This document shows, piece after piece, positions 49,361 through 58,632 of a stretch of 64,000 bases of DNA. The stretch is from JACKEQ01 sp041389565 (GTDB lineage Bacteria > Myxococcota_A > UBA796 > GCA-2862545): assembly GCA_041389565.1 (NCBI GenBank), contig JAWKRP010000039.1, forward strand, positions 1-64,000, given 5' to 3'. A model generated the notes under the pieces. It saw nothing but the letters and a program-made list of their open reading frames with translations, did not search any database and was not told where the DNA came from. Each line of letters begins with the position of its first letter. Position 1 is the first letter of the stretch. A program made the translations under genes and the position numbers.

Positions 49361-50215
49361 TCAGCCCTCCGCGGAGCCGGCCTCTCCGAGCCCACAGTCC
49401 GCCGGCGTCTCGAGGCTCAGCGGCCCGAGCGCACCGGACGTGAGGTCGCGGAGCAGGGCGTTCGACGCGCGCTCCAGGTCGACGACTCCGCCCTTCCGGA
49501 GGTGCCCGCGCCGGCGCCCGATGGCGTCGATCAGCGCCTCCTCGCCTTCGGGGAGGGTCTCGAGATCGTAGGTGGCACGCAGCCGCTCGGGGTAGCGCTC
49601 GGCGAGGAAGCGAACCGCGAACCACGCGATCTCCGCGGCATCCACGACCCGATCCGAGATCGCGCCCGTCACCGCGAGCCGGTAGCCGCACACCGCCGGG
49701 GAGAGCCGGGGCCACAGGAATCCCGGGGTGTCCCACAGCACGAGGTCACGCCCGACCTTCACCCGCTGCTGGTGCCGTGTGATCGCGGGCTTGTTGCCGG
49801 TCTTCGCGATGGCTCGGCCGCACAGCGCATTGATCAGCGTGGACTTGCCGACGTTCGGGATGCCCACGATCATCGCTTCGACCGCACCGTTCCGCTTCGC
49901 CGGCACCAGGCTCTTCACGCGCGCCAGCAGGCGCTGATCGAGCCGCGGCGTGTTCTGCTGATGCGCCAGCGCGAGCACGCCGGGACGAGCCTCGAAGTGC
50001 TGCAACCACTCCGCCGTGACGGGGGGATCCGCGAGGTCTTCCTTGTTCAGGATCTGGATGCACGGGCGGTCGCCGCGCAGCTCCGCCACCAGGGGGTTGC
50101 CGCTGCTGTACGGGATGCGCGCATCGAGCACCTCGATCACGACATCGATCTTCGGCATCGCCTTGCCGATCTCGCGTCGTGCCGCCGCCATGTGCCCAGG
50201 GAACCAGTTCAGCAT
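49361..50215 (-). CDS. rbgA: Ribosome biogenesis GTPase YlqF/RbgA
   Basis: A 284-aa circularly permuted GTPase. The order is G4 (NKEDL, about residue 57), then G1 (GIPNVGKST, about 117), G2 region (NKPAITRHQQ) and G3 (DTPGFLWPR). The N-terminal WFPGHMAAARREI is the YlqF hallmark. The protein helps mature the 50S ribosomal subunit. The C-terminal domain ends in an acidic tail. It lies 74 bases downstream of the CBS protein on the same strand. Confidence 0.95.
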   Translation of the reverse strand: MLNWFPGHMAAARREIGKAMPKIDVVIEVLDARIPYSSGNPLVAELRGDRPCIQILNKEDLADPPVTAEWLQHFEARPGVLALAHQQNTPRLDQRLLARVKSLVPAKRNGAVEAMIVGIPNVGKSTLINALCGRAIAKTGNKPAITRHQQRVKVGRDLVLWDTPGFLWPRLSPAVCGYRLAVTGAISDRVVDAAEIAWFAVRFLAERYPERLRATYDLETLPEGEEALIDAIGRRRGHLRKGGVVDLERASNALLRDLTSGALGPLSLETPADCGLGEAGSAEG

Positions 50216-50289
50216 GCTCCCTCGTACCGCGTCCGACCCGTCGGCGTCCGGACCCGTGTGGGATCACACACCCCGACGCGCGAGATCCC

Positions 50290-51084
50290 TCAGTCCTCGC
50301 CGTCCGGGAACAGCGCTTCGTTCTCGAGCGCCGACGCCACCGCATCGAGCACGTCCGTTCGGGTGACGATGCGATCCGGCCCGCCTTCCGCATCGAGCAC
50401 CGGCAGACACCCGATGTCGTGCTCGTGCATCCGCATCGCGGCCGTGCGGAGCGAGTCCGTTGCACGGGCACTCTCCAGCGAGCCCGACCGGAAGCGGCCG
50501 ACCGGCGTCGAGGGGTCGTGCCAGTCGCCCACGATGTCGCGCAGGGACACCACACCCGCGACCAGCCCACCGTCCACGAGCACCAGGTGCCGCACGCCGA
50601 GCATCCGCATCCGAGCGACCGCGGCATGGGCAGCCACATCGACCTCCACGGTGTGCACGGGCCGACTCGCCGCGCTCGCCACGGAGATGCCCGGCGGCAC
50701 GATGGTGCCCGCGACCGCCACCACGTCGTGCTCGGACAGCACCCCCACGACCGCGCCCTCGTCGAGCACGACCGCCGCTCCCTTCCGGCGCAGCTTCGGG
50801 AGGGCCTGCGTGAGATCGTCGTCCGCATCGAGCTCCAGCGCCGGCGAGCACGCGGCGCCCGCGGTGTTCGGGCCGTGCTCGTCGAACCGGAACCACAGCC
50901 CGCCGTCGACCAGCACGCCGGTCGAGAACACCGCGTTGTCGTCGAGCAGGCCGAACACCCCGTCCTCCACGACCGGGAGGTGACGCACGCCCAGGCGCAT
51001 CATCTTCGTGGCGCACTCGGCGAGCGAGGTGGCGGGGCGCACCGTGACGGGCGCGGCGGACATGAGGTCGCGAACTGTGGCCAT
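50290..51084 (-). CDS. CBS-domain protein with two CBS pairs
   Basis: A 264-aa protein made of CBS motifs: MSAAPVTVRPATSLAECATKMMRLGVRHLPVV (about 8-45), VLDEGAVVGVLSEHDVV (about 105-125), PVHTVEVDVAAHAAVARMRMLGVRHLVLV (about 140-170) and MHEHDIGCLPVLDAEG (about 215-245). CBS pairs bind adenosyl ligands such as AMP or ATP and act as energy sensors. There is no attached enzyme, channel or DNA-binding domain. The ATG at 51084 has GGAG five bases upstream; the long frame upstream of it is a shadow. Confidence 0.88.
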   Translation of the reverse strand: MATVRDLMSAAPVTVRPATSLAECATKMMRLGVRHLPVVEDGVFGLLDDNAVFSTGVLVDGGLWFRFDEHGPNTAGAACSPALELDADDDLTQALPKLRRKGAAVVLDEGAVVGVLSEHDVVAVAGTIVPPGISVASAASRPVHTVEVDVAAHAAVARMRMLGVRHLVLVDGGLVAGVVSLRDIVGDWHDPSTPVGRFRSGSLESARATDSLRTAAMRMHEHDIGCLPVLDAEGGPDRIVTRTDVLDAVASALENEALFPDGED

Positions 51085-51152
51085 GGGAGCTCCCGAACCG
51101 GTGCGGCACCGCCGCCCGTCGATGAAGTGCACAGCAAGACGTGTGCCATCCG

Positions 51153-51998
51153 TCACTCCACCGGAAGGCTCACCGGCAGCACCTGCATGCCGACCTGATA
51201 CACCCGCTTTCCTTCCAGGCCCGCTGCGTCGTCCCCCAGGGCGGCCACCTGCTCGAGGACCGCGTTCAACCGGGCTTTCACCTCGGCCACGTGTGAAGGG
51301 TGCAACGCCACCGTGATGGCCAACAGGTGCTGTTCGGCCCCCCGGAGAGGGTCGACCGCTCGCATCAGGTCGGGCGGGACCTCGCGATGGTAGCGCGAGA
51401 CCGCCAGCTGGGACGCCTCCACCCCCGTCGAGAACCGGATCTCCCGCTGCTGCACGGTGCCATCGGCCGCTCGGAAGAGAAACCCGAGATCGAACAGCGT
51501 CGCGAGCGCCTCGACCACTTCGTCGCGCGTCACGACCGGAACGAGCGCGGCCGCGATCCACTCGGGATCGTCTCGAAATCCAGGCAATCCGACCATCTCG
51601 CGGATCACGGGCACGTACCAGTGCTCGAGGTAGCGCGCGACGTCGGCGTCCGGCGCGCTCTCCGAGTGCTTCATCCGCCCGTACTGCTCGGAGGCCAGGA
51701 TGCGCCCCATCGCTTCGCGCCGCTCGGTGAGGTTCTGGGCGAGCGAGAGCTCGACGAGCAGCCCGAGATAGTTCCGCTCGTTCGGGGCCAGCGCCATGGC
51801 ACGCGCGAATGCGTCCAGCGTGGAGGCCCGGGGCGCACGGGAGCCCGCGAGGACGTTCGCCAGCGCGGCCTTCGAGCCGCCCCCGTCGCGTGCGAACGTC
51901 GCGTAGGAGTAGTCGGGCTGTTCGCGCTTTCGCGCCTCGAACCAGTCGCGCAGGTACGCACGGTAGTCGAGGTACGAGAACACCGCGGGGATGGGCAT
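51153..51998 (-). CDS. TIGR02147 family protein
   Basis: A 281-aa protein with the family hallmark N-terminus (VFSYLDYRAYLRDWFEARK), an HTH-like segment (TFARDGGGSKAALANVLAG) and the DUF4423-type C-terminal half (EHWYVPVIREMVGL). TIGR02147 proteins are common in Fibrobacter, Bdellovibrio-like and myxobacterial genomes, often in many copies; they are thought to be regulators. The ATG at 51998 is at the domain start. It is divergent from the RluA-like gene across about 220 bases in which I see no convincing gene. Confidence 0.88.
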   Translation of the reverse strand: MPIPAVFSYLDYRAYLRDWFEARKREQPDYSYATFARDGGGSKAALANVLAGSRAPRASTLDAFARAMALAPNERNYLGLLVELSLAQNLTERREAMGRILASEQYGRMKHSESAPDADVARYLEHWYVPVIREMVGLPGFRDDPEWIAAALVPVVTRDEVVEALATLFDLGFLFRAADGTVQQREIRFSTGVEASQLAVSRYHREVPPDLMRAVDPLRGAEQHLLAITVALHPSHVAEVKARLNAVLEQVAALGDDAAGLEGKRVYQVGMQVLPVSLPVE

Positions 51999-52218
51999 GC
52001 AGACGCCTCCACCCGACAGTGTCCCACAGGCCTGCTACGGCACGCTCAGCGCCGGATCACACACCGCATCGCGAACGCCGAGCACGCGACCGCCGGCACG
52101 GGCCCGTCGACCGAGAGCTCCACGGTGCCGGCCTCCGACGACTGCGTCACCTCTTGAGACGCCACCACAAGGGTCGTGGAGACACACGCATCGGATAGGG
52201 TGCGCTCCGGGAGGGCGC

Positions 52219-52941
52219 TTGCTCCAAAGACCCGCTGCGTGGCGTTCGCCCTCCGGTGCAAAGCTGGCTGACCCGACGGCGTCCGCCTTCGACGCGGTTC
52301 CGGGCGCCCTCGTGCTGCGGGACGGCCCCCTGCTCGTGTGGGACAAGCCGCCCGATCTCCCGACGAGCGGGCGCTCGCTCGACGACGACGACTGCCTGCA
52401 GTTCCACCTGATGCGCGCGCACGGCGCCATGGTGTGGGCCGTGCACCAGCTCGACGCCGACACCTCCGGGCTGAACGTGTTCGTCACCGCGAAGTGTGCG
52501 GTCGCCCCCACCGCCGCGCGCATGCAGCGGCCCGAGGCCCGGAAGCGCTACCTGGCCGTGGTCCACGGTGTTCCATCGTGGGACGCGACCGTCGTGGACG
52601 CCCCCATCGGCTACGTCGACGCGCGCAGCCTCGGCGTCGCTCCCGAAGGCAAGCCGGCACGCACCGAGCTCCGCGTGCGGACGAGAGGCCCTGCGCACAG
52701 CCTCCTGGAGGCCGAGCTGAAGACCGGGCGAACCCACCAGATCCGCATCCACCTGCAGCACCTCGGACTGTCGCTCGTCGGTGAGGAGTGGTACCGCGAG
52801 ACCCCGTGCCTCGCGCATCCGCGGCAGGCGCTCCATGCGTGGCGGCTCGACGGGCTCGAGCCCGGCCCGCTCGAAGCCCGCTTCCCGCCCGATCTGATGG
52901 GGCTCGCAGCGCGTCTCGGGTGCGCAGACCCGAGCCTATGA
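52219..52941 (+). CDS. RluA-family RNA pseudouridine synthase
   Basis: A 240-aa RluA/RluC-type enzyme without an S4 domain. The catalytic motif reads HQLDADTSGLNV (usual HRLDxxTSG), with the nucleophilic Asp kept; KRYLAVVHG and KTGRTHQIRIHLQHLGLSLVGEEWY complete the fold. It isomerises uridine in rRNA or tRNA. The TTG at 52219 is chosen because GGGAGG lies four to five bases upstream; a longer frame from 51991 reads as Pro/Arg-rich nonsense. Its last six bases overlap the patatin gene's end. Confidence 0.85.
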   Translation: MLQRPAAWRSPSGAKLADPTASAFDAVPGALVLRDGPLLVWDKPPDLPTSGRSLDDDDCLQFHLMRAHGAMVWAVHQLDADTSGLNVFVTAKCAVAPTAARMQRPEARKRYLAVVHGVPSWDATVVDAPIGYVDARSLGVAPEGKPARTELRVRTRGPAHSLLEAELKTGRTHQIRIHLQHLGLSLVGEEWYRETPCLAHPRQALHAWRLDGLEPGPLEARFPPDLMGLAARLGCADPSL

Positions 52942-54021
52942 CTCCCTCTGGTCTCGCAGCCACGCCCGTGCCGCGCGGTCTCCAGCATCGACCAGCGCCG
53001 TGATCCGTTCGGGCGCCATGTCGAACTCCGTGACGCCGTAGCCCTTCGCCGGGAGCCGGCACACCAGCCCCTCGTGGGCTGCGGCCACCATCCGGTCGCT
53101 CCCCGCCATCAAGGTGTCGACCAGCCGCACCAGCCGGCGGAGCACGCGGCTGTGCGACAGGCCGTGCAGCGACGCACCCGGACGCGGGGCCGGCGCACCC
53201 GGGACCTCCGCGTCGAGATCGATCCACAGCCCCACCACATCGGCCGGTTCTCGGGGTGGAGGCCCCATCGGCACGTCCAGGCCGGCTCCCACGAGGAGCC
53301 CGAGCGCGAAGTTCGAGCTCACTCCACCGTCGACCACCGTGTGCCCCGTGATGTCGCGCCCGAGATGGGTTCCCCAGGAGCGCTGCCAGACCACCTCGGG
53401 CCACAGGAACGGGATGCCCATCGACATCCGCACGCCCCACAGCACGGGGCAGTCCGGCGAGGTGCGGTGGTTCAGCACGAGCTCCGTGGCATCCGCCGTG
53501 TCGGACGCCACGACGGTCAGGTCGCGCCCCGTCGCCCGATGCAGCTGGTCGAACGTCACGAACGGATCGCCGACCGCCCGCTCGATGTGCTCGCCCAGCC
53601 ACTCCACGAACCCGCGCGCGCTGTACCAGCCGCCGTCCTCCACGAGCGAGACCACGTGCCCCGCGCCCGGGACGTGCACGAGCCCCGTGATCAGCGCGTG
53701 CTCGAGGGCTCCGGGGACGGCGAGCCTCGCGAACAGGTCGGCGAACACGCTGTCGTCGCGCAGGAGGTCGGCGAAGCCATGGGGCTCGCCCATGAACTCC
53801 GTCATCCGGGAACGCCCGTCTGCACGGGTCTCCAGGCTGATCCGCCGGAGGTCGGACCCGTCGTACCCCATGGCGCACAGAGCCGCGGTGATCGCGCCCG
53901 CCGAGGTGCCGACGAGGCGCCGGAATCCGTACCCGGCGTCCTCCAGCGCCTGCACGGCGCCATTCTGTGCGAGCCCGCGAGCCCCGCCGCCCTCGAACAC
54001 CACGTCGAGCGGACGCCGCAT
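52936..54021 (-). CDS. Patatin-like phospholipase
   Basis: A 361-aa lipid acyl hydrolase. The oxyanion loop GGGARG is at residues 11-16, the nucleophile Ser40 in GTSAG, and the dyad Asp in VVDGGVSSN. No signal peptide is present, so it should act from the cytoplasm or be secreted by a non-Sec route. Patatins release fatty acids from membrane lipids; known bacterial roles range from lipid turnover to toxins and anti-phage effectors. It starts four bases after the small membrane protein gene and is divergent, with it, from the STAND regulator. Confidence 0.93.
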   Translation of the reverse strand: MRRPLDVVFEGGGARGLAQNGAVQALEDAGYGFRRLVGTSAGAITAALCAMGYDGSDLRRISLETRADGRSRMTEFMGEPHGFADLLRDDSVFADLFARLAVPGALEHALITGLVHVPGAGHVVSLVEDGGWYSARGFVEWLGEHIERAVGDPFVTFDQLHRATGRDLTVVASDTADATELVLNHRTSPDCPVLWGVRMSMGIPFLWPEVVWQRSWGTHLGRDITGHTVVDGGVSSNFALGLLVGAGLDVPMGPPPREPADVVGLWIDLDAEVPGAPAPRPGASLHGLSHSRVLRRLVRLVDTLMAGSDRMVAAAHEGLVCRLPAKGYGVTEFDMAPERITALVDAGDRAARAWLRDQRES

Positions 54022-54025
54022 CCCG

Positions 54026-54400
54026 TCAGTCCTCGACCGGCCCGTTCACGAGCCGGAACAGAAGCCCGCCCGGGATCGCCGCGACCAGCACCGGGATCAG
54101 CAGCTCCACGCTCCAGAACGTGTTCGACAGGGAGATGCGCATCGCGACGTACGCGACCGTCGCCGGAGCCACCAGGGGCCCGCTGATCGCTCCGCACACC
54201 GCACTGAGCAGCGGGCGACGCTCCCCCGCGATGGCGCCCGCCGCGGCCCCGCCCACCAGACCGAGCAGCGCCCAGCCCCACAGCGGCAGCACGTCGGCCT
54301 CGGGCATGAAGCCGCCCACGATCATGCCCGGGATCACGGTGGTGAGCGTGAACACGACGATGCCGGCATTCATGCGCGGCGACAGGGACTCGTCCGACAC
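54026..54400 (-). CDS. Small four-helix membrane protein beside patatin
   Basis: A 124-aa protein with about four hydrophobic helices, Gly/Ala-rich (LLGLVGGAAAGAIAG). No family recognised. The GTG at 54400 is preferred because AGGAGG lies five bases upstream; the GTG at 54406 touches the AGGAG. Its stop is four bases before the patatin ATG, so they form a pair. It might localise or restrain the phospholipase at the membrane (inference). Confidence 0.65.
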   Translation of the reverse strand: MSDESLSPRMNAGIVVFTLTTVIPGMIVGGFMPEADVLPLWGWALLGLVGGAAAGAIAGERRPLLSAVCGAISGPLVAPATVAYVAMRISLSNTFWSVELLIPVLVAAIPGGLLFRLVNGPVED

Positions 54401-54451
54401 CCGCACCTCCTGCCCGAGGATACCGGTCTATGCTCGCGACCGGAGGACGAG

Positions 54452-56773
54452 ATGCCAACGGGGCCCGCGCTCGGGTGCACGCTGGGAGACGTCGTGGTGG
54501 ACGCCGCGCGCGGCGAGGTGCGTGCGCCAGGTGCCGAGCCCGTCTCGCTGTCCCCGATGGAGTGCGAGTTCCTCCTCTACCTGGCCCGGCGCCACGGCGA
54601 GGTCGTGAGCAAGGCCGAGCTGCTCCAGGAGGTGTGGCGGTACAGCGCCACGGTCCGCTCGCGCGCCGTCGACGCCACGCTGATCCGGGTCCGGGCGAAG
54701 CTCGAAGGCCTGGCGATCCGCATCGAGTCCGTCCACGGGCGCGGCCTGCAGCTGCTCGCCGACGATGCACCGCGCTTCGAGCCCGATCCCACCGGTCCGG
54801 AGCCCGAGCCCGAGCCCGACGAGCCCCTGATCGGGCGCGAAGCCGAGCTCGCGCGCATGGAGGCCGCGTTCGTGCGCGGTGCGAGGGTGCTCCAGCTGCT
54901 CGGCCCCGCGGGCATGGGGAAGACCGCCCTCGCGAGCGCCTGGGCGGCGTCTGTCGGGGGCCGACGGGTCGATCTGCTCGGCATCGCGTCGCCGGTCGCG
55001 CTCCGCCGCACGATGGCCGCGCACCTCGGCATCGAAGGCGAAGACGTCGATCCGCGCATCACCCGCACCCTCTCCGAGGGCCCGCCCACGGTGCTCGACC
55101 ACGTCGAAGGGCTCGGTGCCGACGCCGAAGCCCTGCTCGCGGGCTGGCTCGCGAGTGGATCGACCCACGTGCTCGTCGGCAGCCAGCGCCGGCTGGGCCT
55201 CCCGGGAGAGGTCGTGGTCCTGTCGCAGCTCGAGCGGGCGCCCGCGGCGGAGGTCGTTCAGCAGGCCCGTGCACGCGGGGGTCTCGAGCCCCTCGACGCG
55301 CGTCAGCTCGACGAGCTGTGGGCCGTGCTCGGGGGGCACCCGCTCGCGCTCCGGATCGCTGCGCCGCTCTACGAGTGGATGCGGGACGCCTCCGACATCC
55401 TCGAGATCCCGGCCGAGGGCGGCGAGCCCCTCTCCCTGGTCGCCGCGGTGACGGCGAGCCTGTCCCACCTGTCCGCGCGCGCGGTCGACATCGCGCACAT
55501 GCTGGCCGCGTTCTCCACGCCACCGCGCACCCCCGATCTGCTCGACGCCACGGGGATGCCCGTCCCCCAGGTGCTCGCAGCGCTCTCGGAGCTCCGGCTG
55601 GCCGGCCTCGTCAGCCCCGTCGACGGGCGCAGCTGCGTGCTCCCGGCCGTGCGCACGGTGCTGCGGAAGGCCGATGCGTACCGCACCGTCCAGCAGGCCC
55701 ACGATCAGCGGCTCGTCTCGTGGCTCCTGTCGCTGCCCCCCACCCACGCGGCGCTGGGTCCGGTGCGGCGCGAGCTCGAGTGGGCGCTGCACCTGGTGGC
55801 GCCCGAGCACCGCCTGCCCGTGCTCACCCGCCACCTGCTGATGCTCTATGCGTACGGCCCGATCGAGGATCTGATCCCCGAGGCCGAGCGGTGGGCGGAG
55901 CACCTGCCGGTCGAGCAGTTCGCCGACGGGCAGGAGCAGGTGGCGTGGGCGCGGTTCGCGTTCGGCGACCGTCAGGGGGCGGAGTCCCTCCTCGTCGGGT
56001 GTGTCGGGCGTGTGGGGAACCCCACCCATCGGGCCCGCGGTACGGGGCTGCTCGCGATGCTCCATGCCTGGTGGTCCGAGCCCGACGCCGCGGAGCTCGT
56101 GGCGAAGGCGCGGGAGGCCCTCCCCGACGACGCGCCGACGTTCCTTCGCCTCGACACGCTCACCCTGATCGGCAGCGCGCTCGAGGTGCTCGATCCCGAC
56201 GAAGGGCGAGCCGTCCTGGAGCAGGTGGTGGTCGAGGCCGGCTCGGTGTTCCCGGCCCGAGGGCTGAATGCGGCCCTGTCGAAGCTGCGCGGGCGGGCGG
56301 GTTCCGCCTGGGAGCTCGACCGGGCGCGCTGGCTCATGGGTCGGGCCGCTGCGACGCTGTCCGCCCAGCACGCTGCCATCATGAGCGCCGACCTCGCCAT
56401 CGTCCTCCTCGCCGGCGGTGAGCGGGTCGAAGCGCTCGATCGCCTCGCAGCGCTCCGCGCCCACCACGCCGAGCACCCGAGCCCCCTCGGCAACAGCATC
56501 CTGATGGACGCTGCGATGCGACTCGCGTGCTTCCCGGAGTCCTCCCTCCCGCTGCTCGACGAAGTCGACCCCACCTTCTCCGCCGACTTCGCCGCCGTCG
56601 TCCGCTCGGTCGCCGCTGGCGCTCCCACCGCCGACCTCCCCGAAGCGATGGAGCCCCTCCTCGTGGCGATGGCGTCGGGAGCCCCGCTTCCGGAGACGAC
56701 GGACCGGCGCGCGCTCTGGGCCCGATCGCGACTCCACATCGCCCGCGCGCTCGTCGAGGCCGAGGGCGCCTGA
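54452..56773 (+). CDS. wHTH-STAND ATPase-helical repeat transcriptional regulator
   Basis: A 773-aa regulator. The N-terminus is an OmpR-type winged helix (about 12-105, LSPMECEFLLYLARRHGEVVSKAELLQEVW...RVRAKLEG). A Glu/Pro linker (about 110-125) leads to a STAND/NB-ARC NTPase with Walker A GPAGMGKT (151-158) and a GGHPLALRIAAPL motif (about 300). The C-terminal half (about 420-773) is TPR-like helices. This AfsR/MalT-like plan usually means an ATP-dependent switch triggered by a small molecule or protein bound to the repeats. The ATG has GGAGG five bases upstream. Divergent from the membrane-protein/patatin pair, its likely target. Confidence 0.88.
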   Translation: MPTGPALGCTLGDVVVDAARGEVRAPGAEPVSLSPMECEFLLYLARRHGEVVSKAELLQEVWRYSATVRSRAVDATLIRVRAKLEGLAIRIESVHGRGLQLLADDAPRFEPDPTGPEPEPEPDEPLIGREAELARMEAAFVRGARVLQLLGPAGMGKTALASAWAASVGGRRVDLLGIASPVALRRTMAAHLGIEGEDVDPRITRTLSEGPPTVLDHVEGLGADAEALLAGWLASGSTHVLVGSQRRLGLPGEVVVLSQLERAPAAEVVQQARARGGLEPLDARQLDELWAVLGGHPLALRIAAPLYEWMRDASDILEIPAEGGEPLSLVAAVTASLSHLSARAVDIAHMLAAFSTPPRTPDLLDATGMPVPQVLAALSELRLAGLVSPVDGRSCVLPAVRTVLRKADAYRTVQQAHDQRLVSWLLSLPPTHAALGPVRRELEWALHLVAPEHRLPVLTRHLLMLYAYGPIEDLIPEAERWAEHLPVEQFADGQEQVAWARFAFGDRQGAESLLVGCVGRVGNPTHRARGTGLLAMLHAWWSEPDAAELVAKAREALPDDAPTFLRLDTLTLIGSALEVLDPDEGRAVLEQVVVEAGSVFPARGLNAALSKLRGRAGSAWELDRARWLMGRAAATLSAQHAAIMSADLAIVLLAGGERVEALDRLAALRAHHAEHPSPLGNSILMDAAMRLACFPESSLPLLDEVDPTFSADFAAVVRSVAAGAPTADLPEAMEPLLVAMASGAPLPETTDRRALWARSRLHIARALVEAEGA

Positions 56774-57205
56774 CTACTCGATCAGCAGGACCGGTGCGCG
56801 CTCGGCGCTCGGCAGCCCGCTCGCGGCGATGGCCTTCGCCCAACCGCTGTCCCAGTTGGCCCGATGGCGCCACATCACCCGCCCGGACGGGACGGGACGG
56901 GCCTCGAGCCACGCGCGGCACGCCTCGACGGTCGTCCCGGCGCGCTCGGGGCACGTGACCCACGCCAGCACGGGCCCATCGGACCCGTCTCGCACGGGCG
57001 CCACGTAGAAGTGGTGGTCGACGCACGGGGAGCCGCCCTTCGTCGCGACGGGCGTCTTCCGGGTGCAGGTGCGGTCGTACGCGGAGAGGCCCGTCAGGTC
57101 GATGGAAGCGCCCTGGATCTCCATCCGGCTCGCCGACGAGGCCGGTGCCTGGGCCAGCCCCAGCACCTCCGACCCTCCGCACCCGAGCACAAGCCACCAC
57201 CACAT
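56774..57205 (-). CDS. Small lipoprotein
   Basis: A 143-aa lipoprotein with a very short signal peptide ending in WLVLGC (Cys9). The body has six further cysteines, including TCTRK, PCVDHHFYV, TCPERAG and ACRAWL, and several Trp. No family recognised. The ATG at 57205 is preceded by GGAGG with five-base spacing. Its stop abuts the stop of the convergent STAND regulator. It starts 38 bases after the amidase gene on the same strand. Confidence 0.75.
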   Translation of the reverse strand: MWWWLVLGCGGSEVLGLAQAPASSASRMEIQGASIDLTGLSAYDRTCTRKTPVATKGGSPCVDHHFYVAPVRDGSDGPVLAWVTCPERAGTTVEACRAWLEARPVPSGRVMWRHRANWDSGWAKAIAASGLPSAERAPVLLIE

Positions 57206-57243
57206 CCTCACCTCCGCCGCCGATCCTCCCCTACGACGGCGCG

Positions 57244-58632
57244 CTACGCCACCCCGCCGGGACGACGAGCCCAGCGGTCGGACCACGGGACGGCTTCCTC
57301 CAGCTGATACGCGAGCCTCAGCAGCTGCGCATCCGCGCCCGGCGATGCCGAGAACAGCACCCCGACCGGGAGACCCGCTTCGGTCCAGTGGAGGGGCACG
57401 GACATCGACGGAGCGCCCGCCGGGTTGTGCACGGCCGTGAAGCCGGCGAGCTGCTCGGTGCGCCGGAGGGCGACGTCGAACGGGAGCTCGGGCGACAGGA
57501 ACCCGATCTCCGGGCGTGCACAGCCGATCGTCGGGCACAGGGTGACGTCGTACCGCTCGAGGAAGCCGCGCATCGCAGCCCCCTGTTCCTGCAGGCCGGC
57601 GAACGCGAGTGCGCGCTGCTCCTCGGAGAGCCCGTCGAACCACGCCAGCAGCGCCCACGTGAAGGGTTCCACGTCACCGGGGGCGAGCGGGCGCCCGAGG
57701 ACCGGCGCGAGCATGTCGCGCACGGCGCCCACCGCGCCGCCCGCCATCGTGAAGAACCCGCGCGAGACGGCCTCTCCCGACACCGGCAGGCGATCGACGC
57801 GCTCCACGTGGTGCCCGAGCGCCTCGCACACGCGCACGGCATGCTCCACCGCTTCGCAGGACTCGGCGGCGGCGGGCTCCCCGAACGCCGTGGTGGTGTA
57901 CACCCCGATGCGGAGCGGCCGAACCGGGCCCGGGTCCACACGGTCGGAGGGGGATGCCGAGGTGGCCGCGAGGAACGCCGCACTGTCGCGCACCGACCGG
58001 GAGATGCAGTGCTCCGACGTGAGTGCCACGAACGGATTCTCGTACGGCGTCGCGGGCGCGGTGGCCCGTGCGCTCGGCTTGAACCCGAACAGGCCTGCGA
58101 GCGCCGCGGGGATCCGGATCGATCCTCCCCCGTCGCTCGCGTGCGCGAACGGCACCAGGCCCGCAGCCACAGCCGTCGCCGCCCCTCCGGACGAGCCGCC
58201 CGCAGACCACGATGGCCCCCACGGGTTGTGGGTCGTCCCGTCGAGCGCGGTCTCCGTGCTCCCGAGCAGCCCGAGCTCCGAGCTGGTCGTCTTGCCGAGC
58301 GTGACGAGCCCCGCTTCGTCGATGCATCGGGTGTACGGAACGGGGTCGGTGGGGACGTACCCCGCGAACAACCGCGACCCCATCGCGGCACGCAACCCTG
58401 GCTGCGGCAGCAGATCCTTCGTGAGGAACGGCACCCCTGCGAAGGGGCCCGTGCCGACGGCCCGTGCTCGAGCGAGCGCACGCTCCGCGTCGATCCCGAC
58501 GACAGCGTTGAGGGACGCGTTCGCGTCGATCCGGTCGAGCGCGCCCTGAACGAGCTCCACCGCGGAGATCCCGCCAGAGCGGACGAGGTCTGCCTGCGCG
58601 GTCGCATCGAGGGTCCACCATTCTGCGGTCAT
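57244..58632 (-). CDS. Amidase (amidase signature family)
   Basis: A 462-aa enzyme with the amidase-signature Ser-cisSer-Lys triad: Lys72 (FLTKDL), Ser147 (SAGGSSGGA) and nucleophile Ser171 (SDGGGSIRIPA). Such enzymes hydrolyse carboxamides, including aryl and fatty acid amides; GatA is excluded because no gatB/gatC is near. No signal peptide, so cytoplasmic. The ATG overlaps the stop of the upstream TetR gene (ATGA) and has GGAGGT upstream, so enzyme and repressor are made together and the amidase is presumably under that repressor. Confidence 0.92.
   Translation of the reverse strand: MTAEWWTLDATAQADLVRSGGISAVELVQGALDRIDANASLNAVVGIDAERALARARAVGTGPFAGVPFLTKDLLPQPGLRAAMGSRLFAGYVPTDPVPYTRCIDEAGLVTLGKTTSSELGLLGSTETALDGTTHNPWGPSWSAGGSSGGAATAVAAGLVPFAHASDGGGSIRIPAALAGLFGFKPSARATAPATPYENPFVALTSEHCISRSVRDSAAFLAATSASPSDRVDPGPVRPLRIGVYTTTAFGEPAAAESCEAVEHAVRVCEALGHHVERVDRLPVSGEAVSRGFFTMAGGAVGAVRDMLAPVLGRPLAPGDVEPFTWALLAWFDGLSEEQRALAFAGLQEQGAAMRGFLERYDVTLCPTIGCARPEIGFLSPELPFDVALRRTEQLAGFTAVHNPAGAPSMSVPLHWTEAGLPVGVLFSASPGADAQLLRLAYQLEEAVPWSDRWARRPGGVA

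Noticed and set aside
52046..52261. Possible small minus-strand gene upstream of the TIGR02147 gene
   Set aside because: The last 45 or so residues look protein-like, but the only starts lie inside the pseudouridine synthase coding region and there is no ribosome site or recognisable family. At best it is a gene remnant.
57244..58632. GatA subunit of the tRNA amidotransferase
   Set aside because: The amidase triad is shared, but no gatB or gatC lies nearby and the gene is coupled to a TetR repressor, which fits a catabolic or detoxifying amidase.
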